The notes under the pieces: generated by a model | The model's database searches: none | Told to the model about the DNA's origin: nothing | The model's input: only the letters and a program-made list of their open reading frames with translations | Part shown: piece after piece, positions 1 to 10,300 of the stretch | Position numbering within the stretch: position 1 is the first letter of the stretch | How the letters are laid out: each line of letters opens with the position of its first letter | Source of the DNA: Trichomonas vaginalis G3 | Taxonomy: Eukaryota; Parabasalia; Trichomonadida; Trichomonadidae | Reading direction: 5' to 3' | DNA length: 64,000 nt | NCBI RefSeq assembly: GCF_026262505.1 | Contig: NC_067206.1 | Location: 26,675,896-26,739,895, forward strand | Position numbers and translations under genes: made by a program

Positions 1-1
1 A

Positions 2-250
2 ATGCAATTCCAAGATTCACAAATAGAGAATAGAGAATTGAGACTATTAGTCAACAAATTCGCTAGAACAGCTTCTATTTATCATAGAATTTCTACTGTA
101 ATTGCAAAGTATCCAATTTTATCAGCTGATGATATTGCAACTCAGGAAGATAGAGGTAATTGGGTATTACCAATAGAAACTGAGCATTTGCAGAGAACAA
201 TTGTTAAATTGCATGAACTTCTTGTTAGAAGAGGGAGATCAGATAATTAA
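2..250 (+). CDS. C-terminal end of an unidentified protein (partial)
   Basis: The frame is open from the first bases of the window and ends in TAAAC, so the gene probably starts upstream and only its last 82 codons are visible. The peptide is charged, alpha-helical in character and ends RRGRSDN. It shows no motif I can name. The stop overlaps a TAAA, which in trichomonads serves as poly(A) signal and supports a real gene end. Function is unknown. Confidence 0.5.
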   Translation: MQFQDSQIENRELRLLVNKFARTASIYHRISTVIAKYPILSADDIATQEDRGNWVLPIETEHLQRTIVKLHELLVRRGRSDN

Positions 251-363
251 ACTTGTTCAGGAATAAATTGTTATATGTTATTGTTCTTAGAAATATTTGT
301 ATGTATTTCACATAATGTTAATTCTTCAATCTAAGTTTAATTCATAAAATTCAAAATAAAAAA

Positions 364-810
364 TTAAAAGTAGGGATAAAAAAAATTAAAAGTTAGCCAC
401 ATTTCATAAATTATAGTGTTCTGAATGATTGTATTTGCTCTAATGGACGGACCTGTAAGAGGAATTTCAAGATCTTTGAATGCATTTAGCTGTGCTATCG
501 CTCTTTGATTGTCATCTGTTTGGAAGTAATGTTCTAAATATTTGCGATAAAAGACAGACGAATATTGACTTTTGTCATTTGGGGCGGAATGATCATGTTC
601 TTCAACTATTTTGATTAGTTTGTATTTATTTTGATCCAAGATTGCAACATTAAAATGTGCAGGACATTTTGGATATTTGCAGTGGAATGAAATCTGAGAT
701 CTTTCTTTCCTGACACGTTCACCATATCCATACTGTGCTTGTATTTCTTGTTTAACTCCAAATTTACAAAGATCCATAACAGTAAAGATAGTTTCTTCTT
801 CTAATTCCAT
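364..810 (-). CDS. FLYWCH/FAR1-like zinc-finger protein, possibly transposase-derived
   Basis: A protein of 148 residues. Residues about 35-80 hold the pattern FHCKYPKCPAHF, then about 25 residues, then EEHDHS. This is a C-x4-C...H-x-H zinc knuckle of the WRKY-GCM1/FLYWCH/FAR1 class, used for DNA binding in MULE transposases and host factors derived from them. The visible protein has the finger but no DDE catalytic domain, so it is either a small regulator or the 5' remnant of a MULE-type gene. Upstream on the minus strand the sequence TCATTTCAATTTCAAATG puts an initiator-like TCA close to the ATG, as in trichomonad promoters. The hydrophobic C-terminal tail (WLTFNFFYPYF) may be read-out from a truncated frame. 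Family assignment is by motif only. Confidence 0.45.
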   Translation of the reverse strand: MELEEETIFTVMDLCKFGVKQEIQAQYGYGERVRKERSQISFHCKYPKCPAHFNVAILDQNKYKLIKIVEEHDHSAPNDKSQYSSVFYRKYLEHYFQTDDNQRAIAQLNAFKDLEIPLTGPSIRANTIIQNTIIYEMWLTFNFFYPYF

Positions 811-1068
811 TTGAAATTGAAATGAAAATTAAAAATTCAGAAATTTGAATAGATTTGGTCTGTAATTAAATGAGAATAGCAGTTTGTTCGTCATTGTTTG
901 AGGCAAGAGTATTATAGGAATATTATATGATGGATTTGAGTTGCATATAAAGAGTGCAAAAGGATAAAGAGAGAGTATTATAGGAATAATGTTAGATTAA
1001 ATTATTAAATTTTAATTCTTTATTTTTTAGGATTGTTAGCTTTGTAAGATTGCTTTCTCACAAGAGAA

Positions 1069-1450
1069 AACAAGTATAAGGTTGAAGCTGTATGTATTAA
1101 AGTTATAAATATTTGATTTTAAAAAAAATCAAGATTTTAAACTTTAAAGGTATTAATTATGATTATCTTTCTTTAGCTTTGCATGCTGTATGCTACTTTT
1201 GGAAACTGCTCTATTGTATTAGAATGTTTTTAAATTTTGCACCTAAAAATGCGTAATATTAAAAATTAAGGTATTAATTATGATTATCTTTCTTTAGGTT
1301 TGCATGCTGTATGCTACTTTTGTCTTTGAGACATTCCATGATTTAAGTTAAGAAGCTAAATTCTGAAGTTTACATGATCCTCTCGTGTGCACCCTTAAAA
1401 AAATGCAAATAATTGAATACTTTACTGGCCGGGCAAATTTGTCGCCGCCC
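1069..1450 (+). repeat. Dispersed repeat, copy 1 (inverted relative to 16389-16740)
   Basis: This stretch matches the reverse complement of 16389-16740 almost base for base, from AACAAGTATAAGG to GTCGCCGCCCC. Each copy contains an internal 52-bp segment twice (about 1149-1200 and 1269-1320; motif GCATGCTGTATGCTAC). Copy 1 has about 40 extra bases (about 1351-1393) absent from copy 2. The extra piece ends GTGTGCACCC followed by TTAA and matches the left end of the TTAA-flanked element at 50484, so it looks like a small end fragment of that family. There is no open frame. Confidence 0.7.
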
Positions 1451-1729
1451 CGCTAAGTAATCCATTATCCAAAAAATTGACAATTTTTTGAGAAAGGTTG
1501 AACAAACATAGCGAAATCGAGTTGTTATTCAAACTAGGATATAAATATTGGATTTTTATATGTCACGTTTCAATAGCTTTTGAATTGGATTTTTTTCGAT
1601 ACCGGAAAATGATGCAATCTCAAATAATCAATGCGTTTATTTTAACAATTGATCTGATTCAGATCACATGATCATCTTCATCATATTACATCATCATTTT
1701 AAGGAGTGGCCCCACATGATCGTAAAAAT
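1451..1729 (+). repeat. Duplicated Rab-gene 5' region (copy of 5569-5846)
   Basis: About 278 bp, nearly identical to the start and upstream region of the Rab gene at 4954-5583. It includes the reverse complement of ATGGATTACTTAGCG (the first codons of the Rab) and the spacer up to CGTAAAAAT. The rest of the Rab gene is missing here. The copy abuts the dispersed repeat exactly at GTCGCCGCCCC, so a captured promoter fragment is joined to a repeat end. A few substitutions separate the two copies, which suggests a recent event. Confidence 0.75.
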
Positions 1730-1950
1730 AAATATGTAACAATTTTCGATAACTTTAAAATCATTTTTTTTATTATGATTTGCAAATAAATAAAAAACAT
1801 TCTTATATGGTTTACCAAATTGTGAGGATGCTATTTTCCATAATATTTTTGCATTAATAGTTTTGTTAATAACCCGAAGTCCTCATTTTAATTTTTTACA
1901 CAAATATTGGATAACACAAATAATCGCAAGTATTTTGGTAAGATTATAGA

Positions 1951-2943
1951 TTATGTAGACCTTTTAATGTTTACTAAAGAAATAATGATAATGGGAAGCC
2001 TATTAACTTCTGAAATACGTTTTTTGATAATTGCAAATTCTGCTTGGCAAATATCAGTTGAAAGATGAGTCAAATTGTTAGTAAATAGTTTTCTTGTATT
2101 TTTAGGTACTACATTTCTAAGAAATGTTGATGAAATCGAATTGTCAATGTAACAACTATCAACTGTTAATTGATCATTACCATCGTTATATATCAAATAT
2201 GAACCTTGAGGAACAGTGTTGTTAATAAAAGAACAACTTTTTACAGTAAGAGAATTATCTGAATGGTAAATAATAATTCCAAAATCTGATGTTGCTATGG
2301 TATTATTTATAATATTACATGAATCAATCAAAGAGTTATTCCAAATACTTAGAATCATATTACTTGTTGCTAAATTATTAACAACAGTTGTATAGTTATA
2401 TTTTGTTGTGTAATTAACATTAGGACTTTTTAAAAAACCAGCAGGTCCCAAAGATGCTTTGCATGATGAGAAATTTGTTGATGAAACTATGATGTTATCA
2501 CGTTCTGCCCAAATAGAACAACCAACACTTTTTTTTCCTACATCGAAAAGGGAACTTTCAATAATAAAGTTTAAGTTATCTTTGTCAACTAAAGTATATG
2601 AAAAATGTGCTCCACTTTGGCTTTGGCATTTTGTACAACAGAATTTTCGTTGAACAATAGAACTATTACTACCAATTTTGAAGTAAATGCAACTTCCACT
2701 TGATGTTGAAGTGCATTTACTAAAAGAACAACGATTATGTAGGAATAAAGTGTTGGTAATTGAGCTAAAGTAGATAACTCGGTCGTTATCATCAAAAAAA
2801 TTGCACTCATCTAAGTAATATTGACCTTTACCTGCTGAAAGATTACAATTTTGGCAATGTTTGGTTGGATCTTCTGTAAATTGACTTTTGAAGTAACTAT
2901 TCCAAATATTGTCATCCTCTAAAGATAGAATTATGGTGAACAT
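1951..2943 (-). CDS. Beta-helix-type surface protein, paralogue A
   Basis: 330 residues, rich in N, S, C and I with repeated short phrases (DSCNIINNT, VKSCSFINN, VDSCYIDNS) spaced like rungs of a right-handed parallel beta-helix, as in Pmp-like and other trichomonad surface families. It is closely similar along most of its length to 11932-12903. The pair differ mainly after EFAIIKK, where the C-termini diverge. No clear signal peptide is seen, though the start MFTIILSL is hydrophobic. No C-terminal membrane anchor is present, so this copy may be shorter than the ancestral protein. The 5' flank is also shared with paralogue B, so a larger block was duplicated. Cell-surface location is inference from the family type. 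Confidence 0.55.
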   Translation of the reverse strand: MFTIILSLEDDNIWNSYFKSQFTEDPTKHCQNCNLSAGKGQYYLDECNFFDDNDRVIYFSSITNTLFLHNRCSFSKCTSTSSGSCIYFKIGSNSSIVQRKFCCTKCQSQSGAHFSYTLVDKDNLNFIIESSLFDVGKKSVGCSIWAERDNIIVSSTNFSSCKASLGPAGFLKSPNVNYTTKYNYTTVVNNLATSNMILSIWNNSLIDSCNIINNTIATSDFGIIIYHSDNSLTVKSCSFINNTVPQGSYLIYNDGNDQLTVDSCYIDNSISSTFLRNVVPKNTRKLFTNNLTHLSTDICQAEFAIIKKRISEVNRLPIIIISLVNIKRST

Positions 2944-2947
2944 TTTA

Positions 2948-3145
2948 TTAATTTGTCAAAAAATGCCATCCTATCGTTTTTTTAGAATTTGAAAAAAAAA
3001 TGCACTCATCTAAGTAATATTGACCATTTAAGGATACTGGATTGCAGTTTTGGCATGATTTGATTTCTTGGCCTGTAAATTGAATGTTATAGTATTTGCT
3101 CCATGGGTCGTCATCTTCAGATGACTTCCCAGCAAATTCATGCAA
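2948..3145 (-). pseudogene. Fragment of the same beta-helix family, upstream of paralogue A
   Basis: The 65-codon frame lacks an ATG. It reads SSEDDDPWSKYY...CQNCNPVSLNGQYYLDEC, closely parallel to the first 55 residues of paralogue A (LEDDNIWNSYF...CQNCNLSAGKGQYYLDEC). It is therefore an N-terminal piece of another family member lying just upstream of paralogue A, in the same direction. Its tail (ECIFFSNSKK) is also preserved upstream of paralogue B, showing that both loci descend from one tandem arrangement. Confidence 0.6.
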
Positions 3146-3327
3146 ATTGACAAAAAAACAGTTTCTAATTCCTTAGACTACTTCCTTCCATATAATAAGA
3201 GATTGCATATTCATTTTTTGGAGTTTGCAATGAGTATATTCGAGAGTTCTTTCAAATTTTACATTATTTTAAATCAAGATGTTTATTGTATAAATTTAAA
3301 TTTATACAAAAGGTTTATTTATAATAT

Positions 3328-4732
3328 TTAAGCATGTACATCTAATTTATATATAATAATATATGGTTGTATATTCAAAGCTTCTTGTTCAGCGATTGAT
3401 GACACAGATTCATCATCGAAATAAACAAAACCAGTTTTATCATGATAAACACTTGTATAATGTCCACTTTCCATTGTTCCATAGTGAGTAACGAATCCAA
3501 ACAAGCTATATTTCTCATCAATTCCATATTTATCAAGAGAAATTTCAAGAGGTAGTTCCACTTTTATGTTATTTTTGATGAAACCATTATTTCCAAATCT
3601 AAACCTTGCCAAATGAAGAATTAAGAACTGTGGAGTTGTCGCAATATGTGGAATAATAGCACATCTTGTTGTATTTCCACATGTATCACATTTCCAGTCA
3701 TCACCTGATGATGATTCACTGAAATATGAATCCAAAACTTCTCCTAATGTTGTTGATGCTCCATAAGGAACACAAAGAGAAATAGCTGTCGTGCGTTGAT
3801 ATATATGAGTCACAGAATTGCATGTTTCACAGCGCATCTCACTATCTAATATAAAACTGACACTTTTGTCAATAGTCGTCGTGTCAATTTTCTTTACATT
3901 TTCGATATCATTTCCAGACAAATCTTTTGCGTTTCCGCCCATTTCATCGCGTAATGAATCAAAGAATAGAGTGAAGAACTCGTATGCATCTTGCTGCTCC
4001 GTCACAGATAAGAAAGGAAGCCTTGCAAGAAGGGCAGAAACGAATTGGCCAGGTTTAATCGCGTGACCAGAATTTTTAAGATCTGTTGACAAATATTTAA
4101 AGGCTTGAGCGAGAGGAGCCTTTGAACCATTGACCTCGTCTGGGAGAAGAGGTAGTCTGCTTTAGTAATTGCAACGAGGAATTCATCCAACATGAGTTTC
4201 CGAGGTTATGTAGGCCTCTAGCCATTAATCCGGATTTAAGTGGTGCTGCAGAGACGACTGGCTTCGTTTCTGGCTGTTCAATGTTAAGTAATTCGGCTAG
4301 TAATGTTCCTTTTTCGATTGGTATGTATCTGTTGCATTTTGTACAATAAATTGTTTGATCATTAATTGATAATGCAAGAACATGCTTGTCTTCCATATGC
4401 TCTGCAAAGTGCTTTTCATCTAATGCTTGACCACAAACTAAGCAAAGTGATAGATTAGTCGGGTTATACCAATTAACTAATGGATGTATACTTTTGAGAT
4501 TTTTAATTTCATTTTTAGATAGTGGGTTCTTCGAGGATAATGCTTTCATGCAAGTTTTATTGTTGAAAAAGTTTCTAACTCTTTCTTCATTAATAAATTT
4601 AAATTCTTTGCAGGAACTAATGTATCCAGAGTTTTTATTTCCTTTCTGCTGTTCTTTCTGATCTTTCTTTCCTTTCTGCTTTCCTTGATTTTGTTTGTCA
4701 TGCCCCTTTTGTTTACCTTTTCCTTTGCCCAT
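3328..4732 (-). pseudogene. Ubiquitin-specific protease (USP), split into two frames
   Basis: A USP/UBP-family cysteine deubiquitinase. The first frame (4097-4732) starts with a basic K/G/Q-rich segment. It continues with a zinc-finger-like part (LVCGQ...HFAEHMEDKH...YCTKCNRYI) and then the catalytic Cys box GLHNLGNSCWMNSSLQ (Cys near residue 180). The second frame (3328 to about 4160) carries DAYEFF, two CxxC pairs of the finger subdomain (CETC, CDTC) and the His box GHYTSVYHD with FDDE. Between them, near 4155-4165, the sense frame changes: the expected continuation DEVNGSKAPLAQAFKYL is read one base off from the Cys box frame. All catalytic parts are present, so this is a recent frameshift, an assembly error or, less likely, programmed frameshifting. 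The first start in the frame is a TTG; I chose the ATG at 4732. Confidence 0.8.
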
Positions 4733-4953
4733 TCTTGAAAATGTGAATTTTTCCAACCATTTTGGAAATTAGATATTGGAAAAGATTTAACTCAAAATTT
4801 TCTTCAATTAAAATCATGGGTTATTCAGATTTTAATTTTCTAAATTTTTAGGCAACATGAGCTCATATTGTTTTGTATAAAGTAAAAAATCAATAGATAA
4901 CTTTAATATGAAATCAAAACAGTACTATTTTATTACATAAAGGAAAATTTATA

Positions 4954-5583
4954 CTAACAGCAGGCTTTTTCTTGTTGTGGAGCAGCTTGATTTGTGCTTT
5001 CAAGAGTAGAAGACTTAGGAGGTTGCGGCATCGATACTAATTGCTGCTCTTGATAGAATTTCAAACCGATTTTTGCTGCATGCAAAAATGCTTCATCGAC
5101 ATTGTAGCCTGTAAGTGCAGACATATAAAAGCAATCTGCTCCTATAGAGTTTTTATATTCTATTAGATCATTTTCTTGTGGATATGTTTCCACTTCATCT
5201 TTTCTATCGTATTTATTAGCCAAAATTACAATAGGAATACCTATTGGTCCTTGGGATCGAAGTTCCTTTACCCAAAACTTAACCATTTCGAAAGTACTAC
5301 TTGAAGTAAGATCAAATACTATTAATGCCACATGAGCATATCGATAATAAATGGGACAAATGCTACGAAACTTCTCTTGACCAGCAGTATCCCATACACA
5401 AAAATCGAAATTGACATTATCTATAGTTAAATCTGTTTTTAAGCAAACAGCTGAAATTGTTGCTGCAGAATTAGGATCCCATTTCTTTAAATGATACCTA
5501 TTATGAAGCGAAGTCTTTCCCACTCTTGAATCGCCAAGCATGACAGCTTTGACCTGTAATTTTGACGTCGCTAAGTAATCCAT
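4954..5583 (-). CDS. Rab-family small GTPase
   Basis: 209 residues from MDYLATSKLQ. The protein is a molecular switch for vesicle traffic on internal membranes. Visible motifs are the P-loop GDSRVGKTS (17-25), switch II WDTAGQEKFRS (64-74), the guanine-specificity motif NKYD (123-126) and SALTG (near 150). It ends KACC, a two-cysteine tail for geranylgeranylation. Length and motif order fit Rab proteins. The switch I region (TISAVC) resembles Rab5/Rab21-like sequences only loosely, so no subfamily is assigned. I chose the ATG at 5583 rather than the upstream non-ATG frame because the Rab fold begins just after it and an initiator-like TCAATTTT lies directly upstream. The 5' end is duplicated at 1451-1729. 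Confidence 0.92.
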   Translation of the reverse strand: MDYLATSKLQVKAVMLGDSRVGKTSLHNRYHLKKWDPNSAATISAVCLKTDLTIDNVNFDFCVWDTAGQEKFRSICPIYYRYAHVALIVFDLTSSSTFEMVKFWVKELRSQGPIGIPIVILANKYDRKDEVETYPQENDLIEYKNSIGADCFYMSALTGYNVDEAFLHAAKIGLKFYQEQQLVSMPQPPKSSTLESTNQAAPQQEKACC

Positions 5584-5846
5584 TATCCAAAAAATTGACA
5601 ATTTTTTGAGAAAGGTTGAATAAACATAGCGAAATCGAGTTGTTATTCAAACTAGGATATAAATATTGGATTTTTATATGTCACGTTTCAATAGCTTTTG
5701 AATTGGATTTTTTTGATACCGGAAAATGATGCAATCTCAAATAATCAATGCGTTTATTTTAACAATTGATCTGATTCAGATCACATGATTATCTTCATCA
5801 TATTACATCATCATTTTAAGGAGTGGCCCCACATGATCGTAAAAAT
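5569..5846 (+). repeat. Rab 5' region, source copy of the 1451-1729 duplication
   Basis: This is the partner of 1451-1729 in the same orientation, covering the first Rab codons and about 265 bp upstream. It ends at CGTAAAAAT, after which the two loci diverge. Since this copy is attached to an intact Rab gene it is the likely donor. Confidence 0.7.
5584..5600 (-). promoter_or_regulatory. Initiator-like element before the Rab start
   Basis: On the minus strand the sequence is TTGTCAATTTTTTGGATA directly before the ATG. A TCA followed by a T-rich stretch within about 15 bases of the start codon resembles the trichomonad initiator (TCA+1 with short 5' UTR), though it is not a full consensus match. 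The same sequence is conserved in the duplicated copy near 1466-1482. Confidence 0.35.
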
Positions 5847-6420
5847 TAGTTCTTTATGATGCAAAAACTCAAGAGAAATGCGTCTTTATTTCCACAGTTC
5901 ATATACGAACATCAAGTACTAGCGTTAAAACCCATTAGGTCGGTGATTATCAATTGCGAACTTAAATCTAGAATAGTTTTAACTAACAGGATAGTGAGCG
6001 TTTTTGCGTTATTGAATACCATTGCCAATCGAAGACTATTTGTATTCGGCTAAAGATTTGACTAAGAACAACTTGCTCACCCTACTTGGAACAACATATT
6101 AAACTTTAGGCGAAGCACTAATATATTTTAATGTATTATCCCTGAGATTTATCAACAGCTTTGAAATTGAATAAAGATATGAAGAATTAATACGTATTGT
6201 GCCAAATATGACATACCATATTGATTTTAACATAATAGCATACTATCAGTGAATTCTATATGCTCGAATCTAATAGAGAATAATGAATCATATGTGATAT
6301 TTAACTAGAAAACGGAAAAATCATAATTATACATGTTTGAGATGATAAATATTTCTAATGGAATGAGTTTCAAAAAAGACAAAATAGAATTTACAAAATC
6401 AAAATTATCGTCATAAATTA
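5847..6420. other. Intergenic, no gene recognised
   Basis: AT-rich sequence with one short unlikely frame at 5856-6053. The last bases, TCATAAATTAATG, place an initiator-like TCA nine bases before the ATG of the gene at 6421. Confidence 0.5.
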
Positions 6421-7136
6421 ATGGAGGAAGAAATTTTATTACAGTATATAGTATTTTGTAGTGTTTTAGTGGTAATAATAGCACTGTTAGTTTACTCAGT
6501 TATTAAATCTCGAATGAGACCTTCACCAGATAAATTCATTAAAAATCATCTTCAATTATTCAATGAAAAGAACGATATTTCAGCCGAAGTTAAAGAAGAC
6601 AAGAAGGATGATATTATACAAGAAGATAAACATGAATTGGCCGATGATAATCCTAAATCTAGAAGACAACAAGGATTTTTCCAGCCAAGTTTCCTTCCAC
6701 CATCATTACTTCCATACGATACAGACAAAGAACAGATCTCGGCTCTTCCAATTCAGAACTTCTTACTATATCTGATGTACCAGAAACTCAGAGTAATAAA
6801 CAGCCAGCTAATGAAAAGAAGGCTACCTATCATAAATACGATTCAATTAGAGATGAAGCTCGTAAATTGTTTATAGAAAGTACAGAAAAAGAAAGAAAAG
6901 AGAAAGAACAAAAAGAAGCAGAGAAACGTAAGAAGGAAGAAGAGGAGAAGGAAGCTGCAGTGAAAAGGAAGAAAGAGAAGGAAGCTGAAAATGAAAAACA
7001 AACAGCACCTAAGGCTGGATTAAGTTTATCAATGACAAAGTCTCCATCAAAAGATAAAGCTGCAGAAGCAGGTAAAACTCCATCTAACGGCACGACTCTA
7101 TCAACGAAGCCATCTCTTAGTACTACCCTCAAATAA
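6421..7136 (+). pseudogene. Single-pass membrane protein with charged coiled coil, frame-broken
   Basis: The first frame (6421-6876) begins MEEEILLQYIVFCSV and has one strong membrane segment at residues about 8-28. A K/E/D-rich stretch follows up to about residue 105. Near 6735-6745 the sense frame appears to change. The second frame (continuing to 7136) is open upstream of its first ATG as SDVPETQSNKQPANEKK, then gives a long K/E-rich coiled coil (residues ERKEKEQKEAEKRKKEEEEK and on) and an S/T/K-rich tail. Together they would make about 238 residues: a type III-like membrane anchor with a cytoplasmic coiled coil. I do not recognise the family. The break is a single small indel, either real or an assembly error. 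Confidence 0.55.
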
Positions 7137-7357
7137 CCATATAATTTGGATATAATAAAAGTTATATTAGAGTGTTTTAATAATTTGTTCAACTGATTTT
7201 TTACTAATGACCAAATTTGATATAAATTTTTACTGAATTTGCAAATATTTGGATAGATTTATCATGAAAATCTCACTCAAATCGATAGTATATACAATAT
7301 ATCTTCTTTCCTGCTTAATTTAGTTTGGGCGAGATTTTGCACGTTTAGAGAAAGAAA

Positions 7358-10300
7358 ATGTCGAAAATCGAAGTTCCTCATTCAAGGGAAGGAGGAACTT
7401 ACGATGAGTATCAAAAATCTCTAACAGATAGGTATCTTAAATGTATTTCATCTCTTGAACAAAGTGCGCAATCCCTTGCAAACGAATGTAAGAGTCAAAT
7501 TTCAAAATCTATTCAGGAATATCAAGCTTACAAAGCAGGAGAAGAATCAAAACTAAAAGATATACTTGATTCAATGAAAACTACATCGGTTTCTTTTGAA
7601 GATTTGAAAGAGCAAGTTATTCAAATCGGAGAAAATGTTTTAAACCATGCAAATGAATTAAAATCATCATCAATGATTGCATATCAAAAGTCATTTGATC
7701 AATTACAACCAATGATCGACAAAATTTACGCTGATTTGAAAGATCAGCTTCCAATTCTCGATCCACAATACTCTGATAGACTTCCAACGGCAATTAAATC
7801 TCTTAATGAGATGTTTTACAAAAATAAAACTCAAATGGAAAAAATGTTTGATTCTTTTATAGAATCAGCAAAGAAATCCTCACAAGATAATGTAGATGAG
7901 TTTCTTAAGAGAAGTGATGATTGGAGAACAAATAGATTTGAAACTGTTTTTAATGATGCAAAGAATAAGTTGGATCCTTTAAAACAATTAGAATACGGAA
8001 CAATCTTCGAAGATTTCTACAGAGAACAAGCGAAATTTACACTTTGCTTCCAAAAAATCATTCAAAATTATACAATTATTATGCCACCAGATAAATTCAC
8101 TTCAAAAGACGTCGAACAATGGTGGGATAAGGCTGAAGAGATGCTACAATTCCATAATAATTTTATAAATATGTTTACAACCAAAATTACTGATCATTTA
8201 AACGCGAATATTCTTACAAATTCAAATCTCTTGCAAGATGTCGAACAAGAACTCCAACAATTGAAAGGAGATGCAGAGGCTGCTAATGCCATTGCAGAAT
8301 TAACACCTCTCCACAAACATTCTCAAAAATTAAATTCAATTTTCATTGAAAAATTGACAAAATTCTGGGATGGTAAAAGAACAGTCTTACGTAAAGTATT
8401 TGAGACTCTTCACAGCTTCATATTGCCAATTGTTCAAAGATATGAAAAATATATCAATGAAACAAAGAATTGCTTTGATGAAGTGAGTAAAAATGTTACA
8501 ACAGTAACTAATAAGTCAAATGATGAGATAACAAAGTATGAAACTCAATTTTCAGAGAAAGAAGCTGAAATTTCGTTATTAGCTAATGAAAAAGACATAA
8601 ACAATACAGTTACTGTATGCAAAGGTATATTAGATCAGATAGAAAAGGAATACAGATCATCATATGATCAAATTGTTGAAATTTATGACCAACAACCCGA
8701 AAAAGTCAAAAAACTCTTTGAAGAAGGCGAAACAGAGCTCCTTACCATATTGAAACTCCGTAAGACAGTCAATGCCCCTGAATTCGACAGCTTTGTGAAA
8801 GCTACAAATTCTCATTCGAGAATTAATTCAGCAAGAAAGTCATCGGCTATCCTTAGACGTCCCAAACTCAAAGACTTGAAATTAAATATATTCATTTTCG
8901 GAGCAAACAACGGAGCCAAATTCGAAGAAATCGAGCCAATTACTGTAATTCCAGAATTCGACGAAAATTCCGACGAACAGAACAACCAAGGAAATCAGAA
9001 GGGCAAAGGCAAAGGAAAACCTCCAATTCCTAAGCCGAAAAAGCCACTTCCGAAAACTCCAAATAGTAAGAACAAAGGTAAGAAAGGAGCTCAAGATAAC
9101 GAAGATTACGATATGCCAGAATTCAACCTCGTAACAAGTATTCCTAAAATTGATGATCATCTTGCTATTGAAATTTATACTCCTCAAAACAACGAAATTT
9201 CCTCATGGGTTAATGAATTCAGGAAATCAGTCATATGTTCTATAAATGACCAATTTTCAGATGTTGTTTACAAAGTTCAATTCAAATTAGAACGCAACAA
9301 GTGGGCAAAACAGCTTAATGAGCGTATGAGGACTCATGCACCTCGTTTGAGTCAGTTAGAATTGAACACAGCCAAAACAAGAGTTCTCCAGATTGAATCT
9401 CGAAAAATGTTATTAGAAAAACATTTCCATCATTCGGCAGCGAGCTTCAATAAGACTCTCCAAGTCATTGAGCCAAGTATTGAACAGTACAAACAGTCAA
9501 TGTTCTCTAAAATCGAAGAACTTCGCCCATTAATTAACAAAATTTCCGAAATTCATTCAGTTCAGCACTTTGTTGAGCTTGAACAAGAATTTAAGATTAT
9601 GGAAAACCATTTTCTTAGTGAATACGAAGAAGAGAAGAATAAAGAAAAAGAATTAGTTCGAAGTTTAGAGTCATCATTTAAACAATTAAATGATCGATTC
9701 ATCGAAACTGTTTTAGCACAAGATTCATATTCCAATGATGAACGGACGAACGCAATGGCCTATTTCGATAAGATGAACAACCAAGTCTCTAATATTTATA
9801 ACGCATTGAATGAGAAGATCAACAATGCGTCAACAGAAATCGAGCACAAATATCAACAATTAACAGAAGAATTCCAACAATTAGTTCCTAAACATACAGT
9901 TGATGTTACATTCATTGAATCATTGAATGCACAACAACATGTTGCCAAATCCAAATACGACACATTGTGTTTCCGGAACAGACAACAAGAACAAGAAATC
10001 GATTCATTGATTTCCCAATTAAGTGAAGCATTGCAATCTGAAGAAAATCCACAACAAAAGATATTAAGCGAATTTGAATCTATCGAACGCTTACGTATTG
10101 CATTAGTCAAACGCGGCAAGCACCTGATGATCATGAAAAGCGATATTTCACATGATCCTATTGGTTACAACATTGACTTAGAAACACAAGTTGTTAGTAG
10201 TGATCATGATAAAGAACAAAACGATAAAGACAAGAAAAACAAAAGAAATCAGAAGAAACCTAGCACATCTAAACCAAAGATTTCATCTAAGAAAGCACCG

